DNA from: Desulfosporosinus lacus DSM 15449
Lineage (GTDB): Bacteria; Bacillota; Desulfitobacteriia; Desulfitobacteriales; Desulfitobacteriaceae
DNA length: 64,000 nt
Reading direction: 5' to 3'
Assembly: GCF_900129935.1 (NCBI RefSeq)
Contig: NZ_FQXJ01000017.1
Location: 1 to 64,000 of the forward strand
The notes below the pieces were generated by a model that had not been told where the DNA came from, ran no database searches, and was given only the letters and a program-made list of their open reading frames with translations. Below, piece by piece: positions 46,243 to 53,695 of the stretch (position 1 is its first letter; the number at the start of each line of letters is the position of its first letter). A program made the position numbers and the translations under genes.

Positions 46243-46411
46243 CAAAAGGGATGTAACGAAACTTGTTTTCCGGTTTATTACATCCCCATTCTATTTGTAA
46301 TCCCCTTATATATCAGAGGACTGTTCACCACTTCAAAGGTGTACAGTCCTCTATTTTGGGATAACACACCACCAGCTTGAAAAAATCTCAAGTTTCGTTA
46401 CGGCCCCTTTG
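46243..46411. repeat. 169-bp element bounded by 23-bp imperfect inverted repeats
   Basis: Left arm 46243-46265 (AACGAAACTTG at its inner end) and right arm 46389-46411 match at about 19 of 23 positions. A separate hairpin lies in the middle. No coding capacity. It may be a MITE or a large structured 3' end of the BCCT transcript. Confidence 0.45.
46315..46352 (+). terminator. Hairpin downstream of the BCCT gene
   Basis: AGAGGACTGTTCACC pairs with GGTGTACAGTCCTCT with one mismatch; ATTTT follows. Confidence 0.5.
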
Positions 46412-46448
46412 CCGTCAAATAAATAATGAGGTTTGAATAAGTAAAAGT

Positions 46449-46490
46449 ATCCCAAAGAGGATGGCTAATCACGGCCATCCTCTTTGGGAT
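46449..46490. terminator. Bidirectional terminator between BCCT and LysR genes
   Basis: ATCCCAAAGAGGATGGC and its exact complement, 17-bp stem, 8-base loop. The flanks are pyrimidine-rich on the plus strand (TGCTCTTTCT) and T-rich on the minus strand, so it can end both convergent transcripts. Confidence 0.75.
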
Positions 46491-46523
46491 TGCTCTTTCT
46501 ACAGATAAGAGACCTCTTACGTT

Positions 46524-47441
46524 CTAGTTGCTATTTGAAATGGGTGCGGCAGTTTTACACATGGATTTCAGGGCTTCCACAAATTCCTTTTCAATGAGAG
46601 AGACTGCATGGCGGGTTGATCTTATGAGACCGACGGTAATACCTAAACTAACGTCACTGATAGGTATAGGGATTATCTCTCCGGATTGTAAATAAATATC
46701 GTCTATCGACATGAATCTGGGGAAGAAGGAGATGGCGATTCCCTGGGATACGACTCTTTTAATCAATTCGAAATTACAAAATCTAAAGACTACATTAGGT
46801 TCGCCATGTTTTTTAAGAATACTTGTGATACCACCATTATTCTTCGTGAATTCGTCATTATAAGCAACAAAGGGATATCCAAGTGCTTCTTTTAGAGAAA
46901 CCGATTCCTTTTGAGCAAGAGGGGAGTCTTTAGAAGCATATATTAAAAATTCATCTGAAAATAACTCTTCACAACTAAGTTCTTTACCGGTTATTTCTTC
47001 AGTTAGCAATACAATACCAATGTCGTTTTTGCCGGATTGAATATTTTGCAGAATGTTAATTGATTCAGCAACGGTCAAAGAAATGTTGATATTTGGATGT
47101 TTGTCCTTTAAGTAGTATAAAACATTGGGGATTATCTTATCACCCATACTGGGTATTATCCCAACGGAGAGGTTGCCCGTTAATGCAGAGGTATTAGAAA
47201 TTTGTTTAATTTCTTCAACAGTATCAAGAATAAGTCGGGCCTTTTCAATGACGATTTCCCCGATTGAAGTTGGATAAGCACCCTGAGGAGTTCGCCTGAA
47301 AAGTTGTGTTCCGAGCTCATCTTCAAGTTTACTAATTGATGAACTTACAGCGGGTTGGGTAATAAAGGCGTGCTCTGCTGCCAATGAAATTGAGTTGTAT
47401 TTGGCGACTTCAATTAAAAGAAATAATTGTTCTAATCTCAT
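46524..47441 (-). CDS. LysR family transcriptional regulator
   Basis: 305 aa. N-terminal winged helix: LFLLIEVAKYNSISLAAEHA and FITQPAVSSSISKLEDELG (residues 6-42). The remainder is the periplasmic-binding-like effector domain (about 90-295), with LSVGIIPSMGDKIIPNVLYY. GGAGG lies 9 bases before the ATG. The same strand carries the sigma-54 activator directly upstream, 90 bases away. Located inside the quaternary-amine locus, but its target and effector are unknown. Confidence 0.92.
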   Translation of the reverse strand: MRLEQLFLLIEVAKYNSISLAAEHAFITQPAVSSSISKLEDELGTQLFRRTPQGAYPTSIGEIVIEKARLILDTVEEIKQISNTSALTGNLSVGIIPSMGDKIIPNVLYYLKDKHPNINISLTVAESINILQNIQSGKNDIGIVLLTEEITGKELSCEELFSDEFLIYASKDSPLAQKESVSLKEALGYPFVAYNDEFTKNNGGITSILKKHGEPNVVFRFCNFELIKRVVSQGIAISFFPRFMSIDDIYLQSGEIIPIPISDVSLGITVGLIRSTRHAVSLIEKEFVEALKSMCKTAAPISNSN

Positions 47442-47531
47442 AATCTAATACCTCCGCTGCCCAAAAAACTCTGTTCCGTACACATCTCCGCACCATTCGT
47501 TCACTCCTGTGCGAGAAGCTACCTTTCGGGT

Positions 47532-48953
47532 CTAACTGGGATTGATCGGGGTAGACCGCTGTTTATAGTTGCGTAATATACGTGTAACTTTGCTTTGGCT
47601 AATATTTAAGGTGTTTGCGACTTTGTAGGAACTCCCCAACATATTATACAATCTGATTATGATAGCCTCTTCATCACTCGTTTTTTTGAGATTTTTCCAG
47701 TTGGATAGTTCTTCTTCCACAATGTTTGAGTGTGCATGAGTAGAGGGTATTTTAAACATTTTACTGGGTAAATGTTCGGGTAGAATATATCCCTCCGGAA
47801 CAGTGACCACTATCCGTTCGGCTAAATGCTCCATCTCCCTAATATTTCCGGGCCAGTTGTAACTTTTTAGAACAGCAAGACTTTGTTCATCAAACTTGTG
47901 AGAGTATTTATACATCAAGTCATATTTGTTCAAAAAAAACTCTAATAAAGGAATAATATCATTGGTTCTTTCTCTTAAAGGAGGAGTATCAATTTCGATG
48001 ACGCTTAATCTATAGTATAAGTCCTCGCGGAACTTTCCTTCTTCGATTAATTGAACAAGGTTCCTATTGGTCGCAGCAACAATTCTTACATCAATTTTCT
48101 TATGCTCTTTTCCGCCAACCGGAATAAATCTGCGCTCTTGAATAAGCTCTAATAATTTTGCTTGAATTCCTAAAGGAATTTCTCCTATTTCATCAAGAAA
48201 CAATGTGCCACCATGGGCTAGTTCAACTAATCCTACTTTCCCAAACTTGTCTGCACCGGTAAAAGCACCGCGACAATATCCGAAGAGCTCTGACTCTAAG
48301 AGGTGCTCTGGGATAGTGGCCCCATTAATACAGATGAAGGGGCCATCTTTGCGCTCACTCATTTTATGAATATCCATGGCCAGTACATTTTTCCCGGTTC
48401 CGGATTCACCTAGGATAAGAACTGTAGAATTCACTAAGGCAACCCTCTTAACTATTTCAAGGCATAACTTCATTTTTTCATCTCGAAAGGAGTATCCCTT
48501 AAAGTAGCTGACTTGTTGACTTAATTCATCGACTTTGTTTTTGTAATGCTTAACAAGTTTCTTAGTCTTGTCTAAATCTTGTTTTAACTCTTCAAGCTGT
48601 GTGATATCACGACTATTCATAACGATGAAATCAACTTCACCATCCTTGTTAATCACAGGAGTGGCAGTGACAACAAGTTTAATTCCGGTTTTAGTCTGCT
48701 GTTCAACGGTAACAGTTTGCTTGTTTTGAAAGACTATGGGAGCTAAGGCTGGTGAATAATAACCTTCACTCAATAAATAGCTTACATTCTTTCCGATTAT
48801 CTCAGAAGGATCTAAGCCATAATGCTTCTTACATACTTTATTGACATAGGTTACAATTCCCTTGCTATCAACGACAAAGATCTCATCAAACGAATTGTCC
48901 AGGATCATTTTAAAATCTTCTCTGTTCAAACTTTGTTCGTTTATATCTAGCAA
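47532..48953 (-). CDS. PAS-domain sigma-54-dependent transcriptional activator
   Basis: 473 aa from the TTG at 48953, chosen because AGGGAG lies 9 bases upstream; an in-frame GTG at 48983 has no site. A PAS domain covers about 10-125 (DNSFDEIFVVDSKGIVTYVN). A coiled segment (about 125-160) follows, then the AAA+ domain with Walker A GESGTGKN, the sigma-54 loop GAFTGA and Walker B GGTLFLDEIGE. The C-terminal helix-turn-helix reads SYKVANTLNISQSKVTRIL. All parts are present, unlike the wreck at 15475. It lies between the two sigma-54 promoters at 44462 and 49343 and is the natural activator of both. The AAGTC-N5-GACTT dyads are its probable binding sites (inference). Confidence 0.92.
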   Translation of the reverse strand: MLDINEQSLNREDFKMILDNSFDEIFVVDSKGIVTYVNKVCKKHYGLDPSEIIGKNVSYLLSEGYYSPALAPIVFQNKQTVTVEQQTKTGIKLVVTATPVINKDGEVDFIVMNSRDITQLEELKQDLDKTKKLVKHYKNKVDELSQQVSYFKGYSFRDEKMKLCLEIVKRVALVNSTVLILGESGTGKNVLAMDIHKMSERKDGPFICINGATIPEHLLESELFGYCRGAFTGADKFGKVGLVELAHGGTLFLDEIGEIPLGIQAKLLELIQERRFIPVGGKEHKKIDVRIVAATNRNLVQLIEEGKFREDLYYRLSVIEIDTPPLRERTNDIIPLLEFFLNKYDLMYKYSHKFDEQSLAVLKSYNWPGNIREMEHLAERIVVTVPEGYILPEHLPSKMFKIPSTHAHSNIVEEELSNWKNLKKTSDEEAIIIRLYNMLGSSYKVANTLNISQSKVTRILRNYKQRSTPINPS

Positions 48954-49118
48954 TTTCGACAACTCCCTTTTTGCAATGTTCACAGCAAAATTGATTGAGT
49001 ATCAGCAAAAATCGGTATATATTTAAAATCTAATGTCATACAAAAGATTTTGTTTTGAAAATATTAAATTATTTATTTATTTTATTCGGTAAGACAAACA
49101 TAAAATCCTGCAACGTTG

Positions 49119-49149
49119 GAATATTTAAGTCAATATGACTTAAATATTC
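49119..49149. promoter_or_regulatory. 31-bp perfect palindrome containing the AAGTC-N5-GACTT dyad
   Basis: GAATATTTAAGTCA, ATA, and the exact complement of the first arm. The core AAGTC-AATAT-GACTT is the same dyad as in the BCCT array. It lies about 195-225 bp upstream of the sigma-54 promoter at 49343, the usual place for an activator site. Confidence 0.75.
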
Positions 49150-49229
49150 TATCATTTTATGTCGAGGCTTGAAATGAACCCATACAGAAAGCAAGCAACG
49201 ACCTTTGGGCATAAGGCGTTATAGCGATG

Positions 49230-49250
49230 ATAGAGTGAATTTGACTCTAT
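49230..49250. promoter_or_regulatory. Degenerate dyad (GAGTG-N5-GACTC)
   Basis: ATAGAGT-7-ACTCTAT inverted repeat, with one changed base relative to the dyad core. About 95-115 bp upstream of the -24 box. Confidence 0.5.
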
Positions 49251-49342
49251 TTTAAGCTTAATTTGGCAGCCCATCACATGTAGAAGTAATTGATAATAAG
49301 TTTTTCCCATTGTAGAAAACAGATTTGGCTTAATACTTAGAA

Positions 49343-49358
49343 CGGCATGAAAATTGCA
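49343..49358 (+). promoter_or_regulatory. Sigma-54 promoter of the methyltransferase operon
   Basis: CGGCATGAAAATTGCA: GG-N10-GC with a consensus TTGCA -12 box. Predicted start near 49370, about 310 bases before the first gene. Confidence 0.7.
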
Positions 49359-49571
49359 TTATATTTTGACATATCATCCAAGTCGAATTGAACACATTTT
49401 TGGGAAGGCTTGACTACCGCTAATCTATCAATATACCGACAAGTGGTAGTAGTTTATCGGCCAGCAGGGAGATTTGGGGGGGGTGAAGAGCGGTTATACT
49501 TAAAAAATTGAGGAATGCCTAGAGTTCTGAATCTATTGGTCTTTAATTCAAGATTGTTCGAATTCTAATTC

Positions 49572-49606
49572 AAGTCAAATAGACTCTACCTAAGTCTATT
49601 TGACTC
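49572..49606. promoter_or_regulatory. Pair of dyads between promoter and first methyltransferase gene
   Basis: AAGTC-AAATA-GACTC (49572-49586) and AAGTC-TATTT-GACTC (49592-49606), 20 bp apart, together forming a perfect 13-bp inverted repeat. A half site GACTT follows at 49612. These lie downstream of the sigma-54 promoter, 70-105 bp before the start codon. Confidence 0.7.
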
Positions 49607-49678
49607 AAAGTGACTTTAAGGGTTAAAGCTAATTAGCTACCTGAAGTTCGCGCAAGTACGATAGGAGAGGGTGTAATA

Positions 49679-51109
49679 ATGGCTTTAAAATCACGGCTGG
49701 AAGTCTTAACGAAGGATGATTTAGTGAGGGTTCATGAAGCCACCCTGAAGATTCTTCGGGAGACCGGAGTAGTATTTCACAATGAGGAAGCTATTGAAGT
49801 CTTCAAGAAACATGGTGCAAGAGTAGAAAACAAAACAGTTTTCATTACTCGCGAACTGGTAGATCAAGCCCTGGCTACAGCTCCACGTACCTTCCGCATG
49901 CGGGCTCGTAATGATAAATACTCTGTTACCGTCGGAGAAGGTTTCTTGATACAGCCAAATGTTGGCCCGGTTTATATTCAAGACTTAGTTAAGGGACGTC
50001 GGGAGGCAACTCTTGAGGATTATGCTAATATCCAAAAACTCTGTCAGGCTAGCGATGTCGTTGATTTAGTTGGCACAATCCCGGTTGATCCCAGTGATGT
50101 GAAGAGCAGTGATAAGTATTTACTTATGATGTACGAAGCGTTAAAAAACACTGAGAAACCAGTGATAGGATTCTGTGCTAATACACAACAGGTCCGCCAA
50201 CAATTGGATATGGTTGAGATGACTATGGGTACACCTGGATTTTTATTGGAGAACCATTGTACAGCGGTACTAGTAAATTCATTAAGTCCATTAGCCTATG
50301 CTCCTGATACTCTGGAAACTATGATTGAATATGCAAAACGAAATCAAGTTATCCTACTTGCGCCGTGCATTATGGCTGGAGTAAGTGGCCCAATATCACT
50401 TTTAGGAACGGCGGTTTTGCAAAACACTGAAACCATAGCAGGACTGGTTCTGGTTCAATTAGTGAATCCGGGGACTCCGCTAGTATATGCTACCGCTTCA
50501 ACTTCAGGTTATATGAAAGAAGCAACTTATGCAGCAGGTTCTCCCGAGGCTATGTTAATAAATACTGCCAGCTTGCAAATGGGTTTAGATTACTATCACT
50601 TACCCGTTAGAACAATGTCGGGGATCACACATTCTAAGACAGTTGATTGTCAAGCAGGGTATGAAACCATGCAAAGCTTGTTAATGGGAATGTTGAGCGG
50701 CGCCCAAATGTCAGTTCAAAGCTTGGGTGTTTTAGACGCTATTATGACGACTTCCTACGAAAAGTTTATCATTGATGAAGAATTGATTAGAAGAGTAAGG
50801 CGGATTTCTCAAGGGATCGATACCTCGGATGAAGCATTAGCTGTTGACGTTATTCAAGAGATAGGACACACGGGAACCTATTTGTCGCATATAAGTACCT
50901 TCGAGAAATTCAGATCACTGTGGACGCCTACTATTTCAGATTGGGGAAATTATAGCGATTGGAAGAACGCCGGTTCGGAAGATGTTGTTATCAAGGCAAA
51001 CCGTAAGTATCAACATATTCTGCAAAATGCACCCGAGACTTTACTCGATTCAGAGACGGATAAGGCATTGTTAGAGTTTATCGAGAAAGCTAGAGCTCAT
51101 CAATCATAA
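49679..51109 (+). CDS. MttB-family methyltransferase without pyrrolysine (quaternary amine type)
   Basis: 476 aa TIM-barrel methyltransferase of the trimethylamine methyltransferase family. At the position where true MttB has pyrrolysine, this protein reads GITHSKTVDCQAGYE without an amber codon. Non-pyrrolysine relatives (e.g. MtgB for glycine betaine, MtpB, MtcB) demethylate quaternary amines and pass the methyl group to a cognate corrinoid protein, encoded next here. GGAGAGGG lies before the ATG. Expressed with mttC and the pyrrolysine-type gene under a sigma-54 promoter. The exact substrate (betaine, carnitine, other) cannot be told from sequence. Confidence 0.9.
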   Translation: MALKSRLEVLTKDDLVRVHEATLKILRETGVVFHNEEAIEVFKKHGARVENKTVFITRELVDQALATAPRTFRMRARNDKYSVTVGEGFLIQPNVGPVYIQDLVKGRREATLEDYANIQKLCQASDVVDLVGTIPVDPSDVKSSDKYLLMMYEALKNTEKPVIGFCANTQQVRQQLDMVEMTMGTPGFLLENHCTAVLVNSLSPLAYAPDTLETMIEYAKRNQVILLAPCIMAGVSGPISLLGTAVLQNTETIAGLVLVQLVNPGTPLVYATASTSGYMKEATYAAGSPEAMLINTASLQMGLDYYHLPVRTMSGITHSKTVDCQAGYETMQSLLMGMLSGAQMSVQSLGVLDAIMTTSYEKFIIDEELIRRVRRISQGIDTSDEALAVDVIQEIGHTGTYLSHISTFEKFRSLWTPTISDWGNYSDWKNAGSEDVVIKANRKYQHILQNAPETLLDSETDKALLEFIEKARAHQS

Positions 51110-51251
51110 TTTTTCAATGCTGTTGAGATTTATACCCGGCATAAAAAGACGGAATTATGCAACGTAATGTAATTATAATATGATCTAGTTGGGAAATGTT
51201 ACTAGTTTATAATTTGCACAAGTTATTGCATCTTGAAGGAGGATTAATAAA

Positions 51252-51884
51252 ATGAGCGATTTCGATCAATTAGCCGATTATGTGTTTAAAGGAAATGCCG
51301 CTGCAGTAAAAGAGCTCACTCAAAAGCTGGTAAATGCCGGCGGCGATCCAATGGAAATCATCTCTAAAGGTTTACTAATTGGGATGGATATTGTGACTCC
51401 TAAATTTAAAGCCGGCGAGATGTATGTTCCTGAGGTAATGATGGCGGCAAGAGCTTTATCAGAGGGTATGAATATTGTTAAGCCTTTGCTTACTGGGGCG
51501 GATATTGCAGTCAGTAAAACAATTATTATTGGGACAGTTGCCGGAGACCTACATGATATCGGTAAGAATTTAGTGGTCATGATTATGGAAAGCGGCGGCT
51601 TTAATGTGGTTGATTTAGGTGTTGATGTATCTCCGGAAAAATTTGTAGCAGCTATTAAAGAGCACGACGCAAAAATAGTTGGTTTATCTGCTCTCTTAAC
51701 CACAACAATGCTAAATATGAAAGTCACGATAGACCATATCGCCAAAGAAGGATTACGGGATCAAGTTAAGATTCTTGTTGGTGGGGCTCCTGTTTCCCAA
51801 AGCTTTGCCGATGAAGTCGGGGCTGATGGTTATTGTGCCGACGCTATGGCTGCTAAAGAGATGGCTACCGCTTTCTTAAACTAG
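51252..51884 (+). CDS. mttC: Corrinoid protein (MttC-like methyl carrier)
   Basis: 210 aa. A helical cap domain (about 1-85) precedes the B12-binding Rossmann fold, with the cobalt-ligating motif GDLHDIGKNLV near residue 100 and GLSALLTTTM and LVGGAPVSQSF after it. It accepts the methyl group from the flanking methyltransferases and hands it to tetrahydrofolate via another enzyme not present in this window. GAAGGAGG precedes the ATG. Lies between the two methyltransferase genes. Confidence 0.94.
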   Translation: MSDFDQLADYVFKGNAAAVKELTQKLVNAGGDPMEIISKGLLIGMDIVTPKFKAGEMYVPEVMMAARALSEGMNIVKPLLTGADIAVSKTIIIGTVAGDLHDIGKNLVVMIMESGGFNVVDLGVDVSPEKFVAAIKEHDAKIVGLSALLTTTMLNMKVTIDHIAKEGLRDQVKILVGGAPVSQSFADEVGADGYCADAMAAKEMATAFLN

Positions 51885-51944
51885 TTTTCTTGGAAAAGAT
51901 ATTAGGACATATTAAATGTTGCAGAAGTTGTGGAGGTGGAAGAA

Positions 51945-53417
51945 TTGAGAAGTGAAGTTCAAGCAGGAGTTTCAAAATTTGAGGGTTTCGGACTTAATAT
52001 ATTTTCTGACAATGAACTTTATGATATCCACAGTGGAACTCTTGAAGTGTTAGAAAAAACAGGGATTAAAGTTGAGTCTAAAGAAGCCTTAGAAATTTTC
52101 GCTGCCGGAGGAGCTAGTGTAAATTTCGAAACGCGAGTCGTTAAAATTCCTCCTCATATTGTAGAGGATGCTATTCGCTCAGCCCCTAATACGATTCTTT
52201 TAGCAGGTAGAAATCCTAAACATGATATTATACTGGGTGGTAAAAGAGTTCACTTTATTAATTTTGGCGAAGGGGTCTCAATCATCGACCCCTATACCAA
52301 AGAGTATCGGAAGACTACTAAGCAGGATGTAGCTAATATTTCGCGCTTCTGTGATGCAATGAGTGAAATGGATGCAGTTTTACGACCGGTAGCACCTCAG
52401 GATGTTCCGCCAGTGGCTGCTGTCGTTCATAATGCCGAGGTTATCTTCAATAATACTTCCAAGCATGTATTTATCGGTACTGAAGGTGGAAAAAACTTCA
52501 AAAAGGTTCTGAAGATGGCTGCTGCCATAGTCGGTGGAGAAGAAAAGCTGCGGGAAAGACCAATCTTCTCTTGCAATGTTTGCCCGACAAGCCCGTTACA
52601 ATTAGTAGGCCACTGTACTGAAGTAATTATTGAAGGTGCCCGGGCTGGTATAGCAGTAAACGTACTATCGATGGCTATGGCTGGAGCTACCTCTCCAATT
52701 ACGTTAGCAGGCAGTCTTGTAACACACAATGCTGAAGTTTTAAGTGGCATCGTCTTAAGCCAGCTAACCCGCAAGGGAGCACCGGTTATCTATGGCAGTT
52801 CAACGACAATCATGGATCTGCGTTTTGCTACGGCACCGGTTGGATCTCCGGAACTCGGAATGATCAATGCAGGTGTGGCGAAACTTGCCCAGTTTTACTT
52901 ACTGCCAAGCTGGGTAGCCGGTGGCTAGGTAGACAGCAAACTCCCGGATGCCCAAGCATCTCATGAGTTCACAATTACCGCTATGCTGACAGCGTTGGCA
53001 GGGTCCAACCTGATCTATGGCGCAGGTATGTTGGAACTCGGCATCACCTATGACTATGCACAAATGGTGATGGATAATGAGATGGCTAGGATGATTAAAA
53101 AAGCTGTCTGTGGGATAAGTGTGTCTGATGAAACTCTGGCAATAGATGTTATTAAAGAGGTAGGTACCGCTGGTAACTTTATTGGTCAAGAGCATACCTT
53201 CAAACACATGCGTTCTCAATCTAAAAGTAATGTTATTGACCGCCGTATGAGAGATGTCTGGCTGGCTGATGGGGGTAAGGACTTTTCAGAAAGAGCCTAC
53301 GAAGTAGCAAGATCCATACTCGAAGACTATAAGCCAGAGCATCTGCCGGAAAATATTCAAGCAGAATTACGTGCTATAGTGGAAGAAACTGAAAAAGAGT
53401 ATGGTGTCAATAGTTAA
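51945..53417 (+). CDS. mttB: Trimethylamine methyltransferase MttB with in-frame amber (pyrrolysine) codon
   Basis: 490 aa if the TAG at 52926-52928 (codon 328) is read as pyrrolysine. Upstream the protein reads [13 protein letters not shown]; downstream it continues in the same frame with [20 protein letters not shown] and another 150 family residues to a TAA stop. The amber codon falls where Methanosarcina MttB carries pyrrolysine (near 334 of 495), just before the conserved DSK-PD-QA motif. Start TTG at 51945 has GGAGG 8 bases upstream. Conventional annotation would split it into 51930-52928 and 52983-53417. Catalyses methyl transfer from trimethylamine to the corrinoid protein. Needs pylTSBCD elsewhere in the genome. 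Confidence 0.88.
52926..52928 (+). other. Amber codon read as pyrrolysine (predicted)
   Basis: TAG, then GTA GAC AGC AAA in frame. Homology is uninterrupted on both sides and the position equals the pyrrolysine of MttB enzymes. Confidence 0.85.
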
Positions 53418-53447
53418 GTTAATGACCGAATAACTAAATATTAATGA

Positions 53448-53494
53448 TAGTAATGAGGAGAACGAGCTAACTACTTTAGTTCTTCTCATTACTA
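53448..53494 (+). terminator. Hairpin ending the methyltransferase operon
   Basis: TAGTAATGAGGAGAAC pairs with GTTCTTCTCATTACTA (one G-T pair), 15-base loop; no long T run follows. Confidence 0.65.
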
Positions 53495-53695
53495 AATAAA
53501 GTTACTTAAGGAATTCCAACCCACTTGGTATACTCAAGCCACCACCAATAGCGAGTCTTGGATGGGGTTAAGAAGTAATTCTAGTTGTTAAGCGTAGACA
53601 GTCAGATTGTAGGCCTGAAAGTGATTGAGCCTCGAAATGAGTAAACCGGGAAGGTCGACAATTTCGAAACTCTTTGAGGAGTTGTGATTTTAATA

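Larger units (their letters stand above)
46202..46523. other. Convergent intergenic region with nested inverted repeats
   Basis: No gene. It holds a GGGCTG/CAGCCC stem at about 46210-46233, an outer inverted repeat at 46243-46411, a hairpin at 46315-46352 and a terminator at 46449-46490. Confidence 0.6.
48984..49678. other. Long regulatory region upstream of the methyltransferase operon
   Basis: About 700 bases without a gene. Contains the divergent start region of the sigma-54 activator, operator dyads at 49127-49141 and 49233-49247, a sigma-54 promoter at 49343 and two more dyads at 49572-49606. A G-rich stretch (GGGGGGGG) lies near 49477. Confidence 0.7.

Noticed and set aside
51212-51230. 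TTGCAC...TTGCA before mttC as a separate sigma-54 promoter
   Set aside because: The -24 element lacks the GG doublet (GC-N10-GC), so it does not meet the invariant positions.
52926-52928. TAG in mttB as an ordinary nonsense mutation splitting the gene
   Set aside because: It falls at the known pyrrolysine position and homology continues in the same frame without further lesions.
53521-53545. CTTGGTATACTCAAGCC as a sigma-54 promoter for the phosphatase gene
   Set aside because: GG and GC are nine, not ten, bases apart and the -12 box lacks TTGC.
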